From positions 1-22,236 of the forward strand of contig CAZELM010000064.1 in NCBI GenBank assembly GCA_964512995.1: a DNA stretch of 22,236 nt. The letters are read 5' to 3'. The notes beneath the pieces are model-generated. The model did no database searches. It saw only the letters and a program-made list of their open reading frames with translations, and was not told where the DNA came from. Shown one piece after another: positions 7,779 to 14,689 of this stretch. This stretch comes from CAZELM01 sp964512995. Its GTDB lineage: Bacteria > CSSED10-310. A program made the position numbers and the translations under genes. Numbering within the stretch: position 1 is the first letter of the stretch; every line of letters begins with the position of its first letter.

Positions 7779-9443
7779 GTGAATATCAAACACATGCTCA
7801 TCCTGCCCATAATCGTTATGCTGGCACCGTTCACCCTTCTGGCCGGCACTGGTAAACTCCAGTTCGTCGAAACCGATGTCTACCTGTTTCCCGATGGAAA
7901 AGCCTCCATAGAATACGCCGTCCGATGGGAAGTCCTGTCCGGGGAGTTTCATGGGTTTTACCTCGAGGGATTCGACAAACTCGCTCCCCAGTTCGATCGG
8001 GAGAATGCCACGGCGATCGATCAGCGGGGAACGGTCTATCCGCTGGAGATCAAAAAGGTCAACTCCCGGAAATACGATATCATACTCGCCGGCGGCCGCA
8101 GCGTCACATCCGGCACCATCACCTACAAAGTCCGTTTCGGAGCCGACATGACTCAGGCCGGGTATCTCGCGCCGACCCGGACCGACGATGGCCGCAACCT
8201 GATGGTCTTCCACTGGGCACCCAGCGAATGGGACGAGCCCCTCCAGCACTATACGGTGAAAATCGTCTATCCGGTGACACTGACGAGTTCCGAACTGACC
8301 CGGACCGAGGTGAAAGACCATCTGACCAATCTGGGATTCGCCACGGAAAAATGGATGAATGCGGAGTATAAAATCGATTACCGCACGCGGGAACTCGATG
8401 GGAAAATCCTGGCCGAAGTTCTCCTCCACCGCGAAAACGTCTCCCGGAATTATGCGTTCAACATCCAGCAGTATATCGACGCATCCGTGTTCACTCCAGC
8501 CATGCAGCGGCCGGCAGCATCATCCCGGCCAGCCGCCGGTTCCGCCTCCACCACCTCCCAGGCAGTCCCGAATCCGAAAAAATCCAAATTGATACTCGGA
8601 GCCGGTCTCGTGATTCTATTCGGTGCTGTCATGATCATCTCCGCCGGAAAACACCGCTCGATGGTCCGCGCCCACACCGGACTCGACGACATCCAATGGA
8701 TTCGGAGCGACTGGCAGCCCCCGAAAATCGAACTCGCAACGTACCGGAAAACCGGCAAGATCGCCAAAGATCTGGATCCCATCGAAGCGGCGATGTTCAT
8801 CGGTGTGCCCTACAAACAGATCTTTTCGACGATCCTCTCCCAGCTCATTCAACGGAACTGTCTGCAGTTGGAATCTCAGGACCCGCTCGTTGTCCGGACC
8901 ACTCAGCCACCACCCATGCCCTTGACCAGTCTTGGACCGTATGAACTGATGATGTACCAGGCGGCGCAGGATGATGGCCGGTTCAGCGAACGGGAACTCA
9001 ATGAACTGCTCCAGCGGGTTGCCGATACCGTCCAGCAGAAAGCCTGGGACTGCGATATCGATGCGACAAAAGAGTATTATCACGCGCAGATTTCCGAAGC
9101 CTTCGGGAGCGCTCCCGAATCCGGCTCATCCGGACCTCGGGATCAGACCCGCCGAAATGATCCGGCCGGAAGCTGGTGGTACTGGTATCATTACCGCCAC
9201 AACATGCACGACCGGTATGACCCGTATCACCACAACTATGAATTTGAAGCCTCCATGCCGGTCAATCCGGACAGCATCTCCTACGAAAAGTTTCTGGGCA
9301 GAAATGCACAGGGGATCAACGCCTGCCACTCCGCGTGCCACGATGCCTGCCACTCAGCCTGCCATTCCGCCTGTCACTCCGCATGTCATTCGGCATGCCA
9401 CTCCGCATGTCATTCCGCATGTGTCAGCGGTGGAGGGCATTGA
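7779..9443 (+). CDS. DUF2207-like membrane protein with C-terminal CXXX (Cys-His-Ser-Ala) repeat tail
   Basis: This encodes 554 aa from GTG 7779, with ggggag 8 nt upstream. A signal peptide (1-22) leads into an extracytoplasmic beta-rich domain (about 25-235) resembling the N-terminal part of DUF2207 proteins. A Pro/Ser/Ala-rich linker, one transmembrane helix (about 271-290) and a cytosolic part follow. That part includes a winged-helix-like segment (about 330-375) with the DPIEAAMFIG pattern. Residues 466-487 are extremely rich in Trp, Tyr and His. The tail (516-548) has nine Cys spaced exactly every four residues, separated by His-Ser-Ala seven times and His-Asp-Ala once, then VSGGGH. DUF2207 proteins usually end in a Gly/Ser-rich tail instead. 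The next gene encodes a radical SAM/SPASM enzyme translationally coupled to this one. The tail, predicted on the cytosolic side, is therefore its likely substrate, as in known CXXX-repeat peptide systems. DUF2207 similarity is moderately certain; the repeat is certain. Confidence 0.85.
   Translation: MNIKHMLILPIIVMLAPFTLLAGTGKLQFVETDVYLFPDGKASIEYAVRWEVLSGEFHGFYLEGFDKLAPQFDRENATAIDQRGTVYPLEIKKVNSRKYDIILAGGRSVTSGTITYKVRFGADMTQAGYLAPTRTDDGRNLMVFHWAPSEWDEPLQHYTVKIVYPVTLTSSELTRTEVKDHLTNLGFATEKWMNAEYKIDYRTRELDGKILAEVLLHRENVSRNYAFNIQQYIDASVFTPAMQRPAASSRPAAGSASTTSQAVPNPKKSKLILGAGLVILFGAVMIISAGKHRSMVRAHTGLDDIQWIRSDWQPPKIELATYRKTGKIAKDLDPIEAAMFIGVPYKQIFSTILSQLIQRNCLQLESQDPLVVRTTQPPPMPLTSLGPYELMMYQAAQDDGRFSERELNELLQRVADTVQQKAWDCDIDATKEYYHAQISEAFGSAPESGSSGPRDQTRRNDPAGSWWYWYHYRHNMHDRYDPYHHNYEFEASMPVNPDSISYEKFLGRNAQGINACHSACHDACHSACHSACHSACHSACHSACHSACVSGGGH
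9324..9422 (+). repeat. 12-bp coding tandem repeat (Cys-His-Ser-Ala units)
   Basis: Eight 12-bp units plus a final Cys codon encode the Cys-rich tail of the preceding CDS. Synonymous codons vary freely between units: tgc/tgt, cac/cat, tcc/tca/tcg, gcg/gcc/gca. This argues that the peptide spacing is maintained by selection rather than by very recent slippage. Confidence 0.95.
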
Positions 9444-10816
9444 TGACCCACACCGGCCACTCGCTCGACTGGATCGACTCGTTCATCGACCGGATCCGGC
9501 CGTATATTCACGTTCGTCTTACGGACAGCGTTCTGATCCGGATGCCCAACGAAGCCTATAAACTCAACGAAACCGGCGCCCGACTGATCCACTTTCTGCT
9601 CACAACCGGAAAGGTAGCGGACATCCTCGCCCAACGTCCCGATGACCGATCGCTTCCGAACCAGCTTCAGTCGTTTTTCTCCGATCTGTCCCGTCTGCTC
9701 AGCGGACCGGTGTGCGACCGGTATGAATCACCCAGCCTGGACCGTGTTCCATTCACGCTGGGATACATCACGCTTCCCGTTCTGTCGGAGCTGGCGATCA
9801 CGAGCCGGTGCAATATCCGCTGTGCATTCTGTTACGCTTCCTGCCGGTGCACATCCGATCCATCGACCGATCCGGATCATTCCCGGGAGTTGACGACCGC
9901 ACAGTTCAAGGACATCCTCACGAAAATCCGCCGGGAAGCGGAGGTCCCCAGCGTGTCGTTCACCGGCGGGGAGCCGCTCCTGCGACCTGACCTTCCGGAG
10001 CTGATCCGGTATGCCGCTCGCACCTTGCACATGCGCGTTAATCTGATCACGAACGGCACTCTGATCACGCCGGCCATCGCTCAGACATTGCACCGGGAAG
10101 GGCTCGCATCTGCACAGGTCAGCATCGAATCGTCCGATCCGGAGATCCACGACCGGATCACCGGTGTCACCGGCTCCTGGGAGAAATCCGTATCCGGTCT
10201 GAACGCGCTTGCGGCAGCAGATGTCCATGTCCATCCCCACACAACGATCTGCCGGATGAACCAGAACACCATCGCCGGCATGGCGGCGTTTGCTAAAAAT
10301 ATCGGAATACCCCGCTTCTCCGCCAACATGATGATCCCAGCCGGGCGGGGTATCGACCCGCAACTCGGCGTCACCTACAGCGAACTTTCGGATATCCTTC
10401 ACGGTGTGATCGATGCGGCGGAGTCGGCTGGCGTCCGGTTCATGTGGTACTCACCGACTCCCCTGTGTCTCTTCAATCCGATCGCACATCAGCTCGGAAA
10501 CAAGGGATGCAGCGCGTGTGAGGGATTGCTGTCCGTCGATCCGGCCGGGCAGATTTTACCCTGTTCCAGTTGGCGGGAACCGTTGGGGAGTCTGCTGGAT
10601 CGGCCATTCCGGGAGATATGGTTCAGTGACCGCAGCCGGTTCCTCCGGAAAAAACAGGCTGCGCCGCCGGAATGCCGGAAGTGTGCCCATTTTCCCGTCT
10701 GTCACGGAGCCTGTCCGTTGTATTTCAACATCCATGGTTATCACGAGTTAGATACCGAATGGCGCCGGATCGGTGAAGCGGTCTGTCCATCGGGCAAACT
10801 GAAGGAGATGATATGA
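9443..10816 (+). CDS. PqqD-domain radical SAM/SPASM peptide-modifying enzyme
   Basis: This encodes about 457 aa. The chosen ATG (9443) overlaps the previous TGA by one base and has ggaggg 5 nt upstream. An upstream in-frame ATG at 9335 lies inside the Cys-repeat gene and is rejected. Residues about 1-90 resemble PqqD-like RiPP recognition elements (YKLNETGARL). The radical SAM core begins with CNIRCAFC, placing the 4Fe-4S ligands at Cys123, Cys127 and Cys130. It continues with the FTGGEPLLR and LITNGT motifs. The C-terminal SPASM region has Cys356, 359, 374, 411, 414, 420 and 424, enough for auxiliary iron-sulfur clusters. Such enzymes install thioether or carbon-carbon crosslinks, or epimerise residues, in ribosomal peptides. 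The coupled gene's regular Cys tail is the obvious target. The chemistry performed is unknown. Confidence 0.92.
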   Translation: MTHTGHSLDWIDSFIDRIRPYIHVRLTDSVLIRMPNEAYKLNETGARLIHFLLTTGKVADILAQRPDDRSLPNQLQSFFSDLSRLLSGPVCDRYESPSLDRVPFTLGYITLPVLSELAITSRCNIRCAFCYASCRCTSDPSTDPDHSRELTTAQFKDILTKIRREAEVPSVSFTGGEPLLRPDLPELIRYAARTLHMRVNLITNGTLITPAIAQTLHREGLASAQVSIESSDPEIHDRITGVTGSWEKSVSGLNALAAADVHVHPHTTICRMNQNTIAGMAAFAKNIGIPRFSANMMIPAGRGIDPQLGVTYSELSDILHGVIDAAESAGVRFMWYSPTPLCLFNPIAHQLGNKGCSACEGLLSVDPAGQILPCSSWREPLGSLLDRPFREIWFSDRSRFLRKKQAAPPECRKCAHFPVCHGACPLYFNIHGYHELDTEWRRIGEAVCPSGKLKEMI

Positions 10817-11787
10817 ACGCGATTTTGCGAATGCTGGGATTCCCGGCTCCCGAACACCAGGGAATCGTCACGTTTTATGTTGCCCGGAGTCTCCCCTATG
10901 CCACACGGGTAGTGCTCATCTGGCTCTTTCTGATCGCCGGATTCGGCTTGCAGTGGATGATGGTGAGCGTGTTTCCGGGTGTTCCGTTTCTGATCGCCGC
11001 CGTCTCCCTGATTCTGGCGAAAGGGTATGACAGCCGGGTTCGGCTGAAGACATTGCAGATCGATCCCAACTGGACACAAGTGACAATGGATCAGATCCGG
11101 GAACTCGACCAGCTTCGGAAGAAAAACCGTCAGTGGGACAAGGATGCGCTGGATATCTCCAATCCGATGGGTTTTTTCACGTTCATTCTGATTGGCGGCG
11201 CAGCGGCGATGTTTGCGGTGGGGATGGGCATTGTGGCGCAGGATCCCAATATCACGGTTATTCTGCTCACTGATACCATCATCCTGCTGGTTCCCGTGTT
11301 CTTTACTGGGATGAAGTTCATCCTCAAACAGCCGGCGCTGGCCATCAAAGTGGATCTCATGCTCAAACTGGCTACGTTTTTTGATTCGATCAAGAAACCG
11401 GCCGAGGAGTTTGTTCCGTCGATGATGCTGGCCCAGTCGAAAGACGCCAAATCCGTTCCATCCGACGTGAAGTTTTCGATCCGGATACCGGGTTTACCGT
11501 CGGAACTGTATGGATTGCAGGCTCAGATCAATATCAATATGGTCCAGGGTCACAGTTACCCGTATTTTTACTGTGTGATCGTAAGCAAATCCGGTTTCGG
11601 GCTCTCGAAATATCCGGATCGCATTTCGCTGGATGCCAACATCATCTGTGAATATCAGCAGGACGATGATGCGGAGGTGCTGATCATCCGGCAGCACACG
11701 ACCAAAAAATCGGGATACCATACGCAGCTCCCGGTCTGTCAGCGAATCCTGACGATTGCGCTGAACGCTGTGCGGGAGATCGGCTGA
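10813..11787 (+). CDS. Four-helix membrane protein of the radical-SAM operon, function unknown
   Basis: This encodes 324 aa. The ATG overlaps the radical SAM stop (ATGA at 10813-10816), and gaaggag lies 5 nt upstream, so translation is coupled. Hydrophobic segments at about 30-50, 52-70, 120-142 and 147-171 predict four membrane helices arranged as two hairpins, with a charged loop (about 71-118) between them. A soluble C-terminal region (about 175-324) includes a possible alpha/beta domain. I recognise no named family and see no protease, ABC-transporter or kinase motif. Strict coupling to the Cys-repeat protein and its modifying enzyme suggests a role in the same pathway, for example as a membrane partner, scaffold or exporter component. 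That role is inferred from context alone. Confidence 0.8.
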   Translation: MNAILRMLGFPAPEHQGIVTFYVARSLPYATRVVLIWLFLIAGFGLQWMMVSVFPGVPFLIAAVSLILAKGYDSRVRLKTLQIDPNWTQVTMDQIRELDQLRKKNRQWDKDALDISNPMGFFTFILIGGAAAMFAVGMGIVAQDPNITVILLTDTIILLVPVFFTGMKFILKQPALAIKVDLMLKLATFFDSIKKPAEEFVPSMMLAQSKDAKSVPSDVKFSIRIPGLPSELYGLQAQININMVQGHSYPYFYCVIVSKSGFGLSKYPDRISLDANIICEYQQDDDAEVLIIRQHTTKKSGYHTQLPVCQRILTIALNAVREIG

Positions 11788-11790
11788 TAA

Positions 11791-11820
11791 TTTCGCCTCT
11801 TCGTGCCTTCGCGTGAGAAT
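11791..11820 (-). repeat. Copy of the cgaagacgcgaag-type intergenic repeat
   Basis: On the minus strand this reads ttctcacgcgaaggcacg followed by aagaggcgaaa. It matches the theme of the repeats at 58-181, 14441-14467 and 17356-17473. It lies directly behind the stop of the four-helix membrane protein, with no extra gene between. Confidence 0.6.
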
Positions 11821-11830
11821 CTTCACTGGT

Positions 11831-11849
11831 TTTGACCTCATCCCCAACC
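11831..11849 (-). repeat. 19-bp dispersed repeat, inverted copy
   Basis: On the minus strand this is ggttggggatgaggtcaaa, identical over 19 bases to 17674-17692 on the plus strand. Both copies lie in intergenic DNA and are bounded by different sequence, so this is a short dispersed repeat. Confidence 0.85.
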
Positions 11850-11870
11850 ATGAAATCGACCACTAAAAAA

Positions 11871-12021
11871 TCGGTGGCAGGTTTGAACAGGGCCTGATTG
11901 TGTGGGCATGGATTGGTCGGCTTTCAAACCGGTCAAAAAAAACGATTACGAAAATTCGGTGGCAGGTTTGAACAGGGCCTGATTGTGTGGGCATGGATTG
12001 GTCGGCTTTCAAACCTGCCAC
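11871..12021. repeat. Two 60-bp direct repeats, the second forming a 14-bp inverted-repeat hairpin
   Basis: Copies at 11871-11930 and 11956-12015 are identical over 60 bases and separated by 25 bases. In the second copy gtggcaggtttgaa (11959-11972) is perfectly complementary to ttcaaacctgccac (12008-12021), leaving a 35-nt loop. The right arm reaches the TAG stop of the minus-strand helicase. The first copy keeps only the inner 8 bp of the stem. It lies between convergent genes, so it may end transcription from both sides. It also resembles widespread palindromic intergenic elements, possibly non-autonomous mobile ones. Confidence 0.85.
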
Positions 12022-14123
12022 TACGGGGAAACGGACCTGTTCCGCGATATGTCATCCAAAAACTCGGATACCGGATCCACCCCCGTGATCAACAATTCTT
12101 CCCGTGCACGGGTGCAGGCGACATACAACAATTGACGCTCCGTGTTAATCACCTCTCTCAGATCAGACTCCTCCCCCACCGTCTCAATCCGTTCCTGGAG
12201 CGGGATCATGGTATCATCACACGCCATCACCACAACCGCCCGGAACTCCAGCCCTTTCGCCAGGTGCATCGTCGTGATGGATACGCTTCCGGACTTCGAT
12301 TCAACACGATCATCCTGAAGAATCCGGTAGTTCAGTCCCGCACCTCGCACCGCACCCAATGGCCGCAAAATCCCTTCGATCGACCGGATAAAAATACCGA
12401 TCTCATGCGGAAGAAATCCCCGGCTGATCCGTTCAGCGATCCATCGGCTCACAAACTGCTTCTCATCCTCTTCGTTCGGAAACGATCGGATCATGGGAGC
12501 CGGCCCATTGAACACCGAGATCGTGCCGCTCCGGTCTTCGACATGGCCGTCCACATCCGTAAACACCGCTCCAAGCAGCCGATCGGCATGGACACGAATC
12601 TGATGGGAGGTCCGGTAATTGATGCGCAGCGTGCGGGAACGTCCCCGGATATCGACACCGAGCGCTCTCCACGAAAACAACGGCTGGAAGATCCGCTGCC
12701 CCAGATCTCCCACAAAAAAGAGCGAATCCGGCCGATGTTTGCCCAACGCGACCAGAAACCGGAGCTGCATGATGCTGATATCCTGCGCTTCATCCACCAC
12801 CACAAAATCAAACGGTCCGGTTTCCGACCGGGAGAATACCACAGCGAGCGCGTGGAACATCTCGGACACCGTGATCCGGTTATCCTGTTTCAGATCCTCC
12901 CGGACCCGCTGAAAGATCGACCAGAGCTGTTTCCGACTTGATTCCGGGAGCGCTTTCTTTCTTCCCAGCCGGTCGATATCGCGGTATTCCTCCCACGTTT
13001 TCAGTTGCCAGGCATCGACTACCTGATCCCATTCGGTCCAGAGAAACCGAAGATCAGCCGAAACCCCCAAACCGATCTGGACAACCCCGAGACTCTCCCG
13101 GATGGAAACGGAATCCGCGAACCGGACGCTCCCGAACCGGGAGTGATACAACCGCATTCCCAGCATATCCAGAGCATAAACATCGATCCGCTCGATCAAT
13201 CCCGGTTCATTGCCAGCCAGCCGATACAGCTTGACGCGGAGCATATTGGCCAGTGCAAACGTGAACGTGACCAGCAACACCCGCGATCCGGGATTTATCC
13301 GGGCCAGATGCACCGCTCGGTGCAGGGCGACAATGGTCTTGCCCGTGCCGGCGGACCCGGAGATCCGGACTGGGCCGTTCCATGTCTGCTCCACGAGCCG
13401 CATCTGATCCGGGTGCAGAAAGATGGTCCATTTCTCCCAGGGATAATCCAGTGCCTGTCGGAGCGCTTTTTGGTTTTCCACGATCCGGAACCGGCGCAGC
13501 GCATCGGGATGATCGAAGGGATTCCCTGCGGTTTCAACGGGCTGCGGGACCGGCGGCGTAACACCGATTGCCAGTTCCAGCAACGCTTCGCCGGCTTCGG
13601 CTGGCAGATGATCGATCAACGCCAACAAGGCATCTTCGGATTTCACGGACCGGACATCGGGAAGCCATTCCGCCGGAACGCCATATGCGAGCAGATCCGG
13701 ATCGGACACTCCGGAGAACATCGGATTTTCCGGCAAAGCGGGTGTCACGGATTGAATGGCCGGAATATAGACCGGAACGACGATCTCCTTAACCGTCTCC
13801 CGGATTTCGACGAACTGAGCGGCTCCTGTTTGTGGATGGACTTCCAGCTTGCGGCGGGACGCCCATTCATAAGCCTTGTCGTGATGTGCGGCAAAGCACA
13901 GGAGCAGGCTTTGATCCGATCGGTGGACGATCAGTCGGATGTCGGTGTTGACCCATACCGCCCAGAACCGGTTGTCTTTGACCTTTTCGATCCGGTGGAA
14001 CTTCAGACCGGGATGGCTTGGATTGAGTTGCAGATCGAACGCGGTCGTTTTGACAGCTTTCTGCTCGTCGGCGGTCAACCGGGCCAGACTGTCGGTGAAT
14101 GTCACAGCAATCCGGAACTCCAT
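12021..14123 (-). CDS. UvrD-type superfamily 1 helicase with N-terminal RelE/ParE-like domain
   Basis: This encodes 700 aa on the minus strand, ATG at 14121-14123, with a weak aaggtg 6 nt upstream. Residues about 1-92 look like a RelE/ParE toxin-fold domain (KFHRIEKVKDNRFWAVWV, then DIRLIVHR). A linker of about 120 residues leads to a helicase core. The core shows Walker A GSAGTGKT (256-263), Walker B DEAQD (444-448), GDLGQRIFQP (472-481), NYRT (502-505), TMHLAKGLEF (618-627) and VACTRAREEL (668-677), the full set of UvrD/Rep motifs. It should be an ATP-dependent 3'-5' DNA translocase. The fused toxin-like domain may bind RNA or DNA rather than cut it. The gene is monocistronic, convergent with the radical-SAM operon and divergent from the beta-helix gene. 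A repair or defence role is possible but unproven. Confidence 0.9.
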   Translation of the reverse strand: MEFRIAVTFTDSLARLTADEQKAVKTTAFDLQLNPSHPGLKFHRIEKVKDNRFWAVWVNTDIRLIVHRSDQSLLLCFAAHHDKAYEWASRRKLEVHPQTGAAQFVEIRETVKEIVVPVYIPAIQSVTPALPENPMFSGVSDPDLLAYGVPAEWLPDVRSVKSEDALLALIDHLPAEAGEALLELAIGVTPPVPQPVETAGNPFDHPDALRRFRIVENQKALRQALDYPWEKWTIFLHPDQMRLVEQTWNGPVRISGSAGTGKTIVALHRAVHLARINPGSRVLLVTFTFALANMLRVKLYRLAGNEPGLIERIDVYALDMLGMRLYHSRFGSVRFADSVSIRESLGVVQIGLGVSADLRFLWTEWDQVVDAWQLKTWEEYRDIDRLGRKKALPESSRKQLWSIFQRVREDLKQDNRITVSEMFHALAVVFSRSETGPFDFVVVDEAQDISIMQLRFLVALGKHRPDSLFFVGDLGQRIFQPLFSWRALGVDIRGRSRTLRINYRTSHQIRVHADRLLGAVFTDVDGHVEDRSGTISVFNGPAPMIRSFPNEEDEKQFVSRWIAERISRGFLPHEIGIFIRSIEGILRPLGAVRGAGLNYRILQDDRVESKSGSVSITTMHLAKGLEFRAVVVMACDDTMIPLQERIETVGEESDLREVINTERQLLYVACTRAREELLITGVDPVSEFLDDISRNRSVSP

Positions 14124-14689
14124 GGATCACACCTTGAACATTTCGTGATGACACGGCTGGCTAACCGGGGAGTTTAACACGGGGTGATCGAAAAATGGGT
14201 TGGTCGGGTTTTGCGACTGATTCATCGTTCATTCATCCTGGTTGGGATCACTGTATGCGGCATGTGGAGCAGGCTGGATTCAGATATCTGGGACGAAATT
14301 GAAGCCGATGCTGTGGCATTGGGTTACCGAAGAGGAGTTTCTGGTCGATCTTCGGCAACAGCCGCAATATGCGGGGGAGCATATCACCATCTTCGGGGAC
14401 CGGCAAGAGCGGTGGAAATCCGATAAACAAAGGTGAAGATCTCACGCGAAGACACAAAGGCGCGAAATAAGAAATTTGTAGAGACAGGTCTGAAACATGC
14501 TTCCACATCGGCCAGAATAATCCCTGCTGGATTCAGATCTGCCTCTCTTTCGTGAAAATCATCGGTATTGGCACGAAGCTTGCGGACAAATCACACCGGT
14601 TTGACGTTTCATCTCGCGGGTGCGATTCAGGATTCATTCCTGTTCACAATAATTGTTTTTTTTTCATTTTTCCGGGAAAGGAAGGATAT
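14124..14689. other. Divergent intergenic region with possible gene remnant
   Basis: About 570 bases separate the helicase start from the beta-helix start. A short open frame at 14242-14436 on the plus strand encodes a C-terminal half that reads like a real protein (EEEFLVDLRQQPQYAGEHIT). It has no good ribosome site, no recognised family and an unconvincing N-terminus, so a decayed gene fragment is possible. A repeat copy follows at 14441-14467. Just before the next gene is a T-rich tract (14655-14671). No clear promoter was identified. Confidence 0.3.
14441..14467 (+). repeat. Copy of the cgaagacgcgaag-type intergenic repeat
   Basis: The sequence ctcacgcgaagacacaaagg followed by cgcgaaa matches the repeat theme seen at 58-181, 11791-11820 and 17356-17473, with about one change per 8-bp subunit. 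Confidence 0.55.

Noticed and set aside
9324..9422. His-Xaa-Ser (HxsA-type) repeat as the identity of the Cys tail
   Set aside because: HxsA-type repeats need His-Xaa-Ser triplets and the paired HxsB/HxsC radical SAM genes. Here His is followed directly by Ser, Cys sets the register, and only one radical SAM gene is present.
9335..9442. Longer N-terminus for the radical SAM protein
   Set aside because: The extra 36 residues are an out-of-frame reading of the Cys-repeat DNA. A good ribosome site and the stop-start overlap support ATG 9443.
11898..12941. Long plus-strand open frame of 347 codons
   Set aside because: It lies antisense to the UvrD-like helicase and its translation is Arg/His/Pro-rich without motifs. 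The helicase frame has every expected motif, so this one is a shadow.
13005..14177. Long plus-strand open frame of 390 codons
   Set aside because: It is also antisense to the helicase, starts without a ribosome site and shows no family features.
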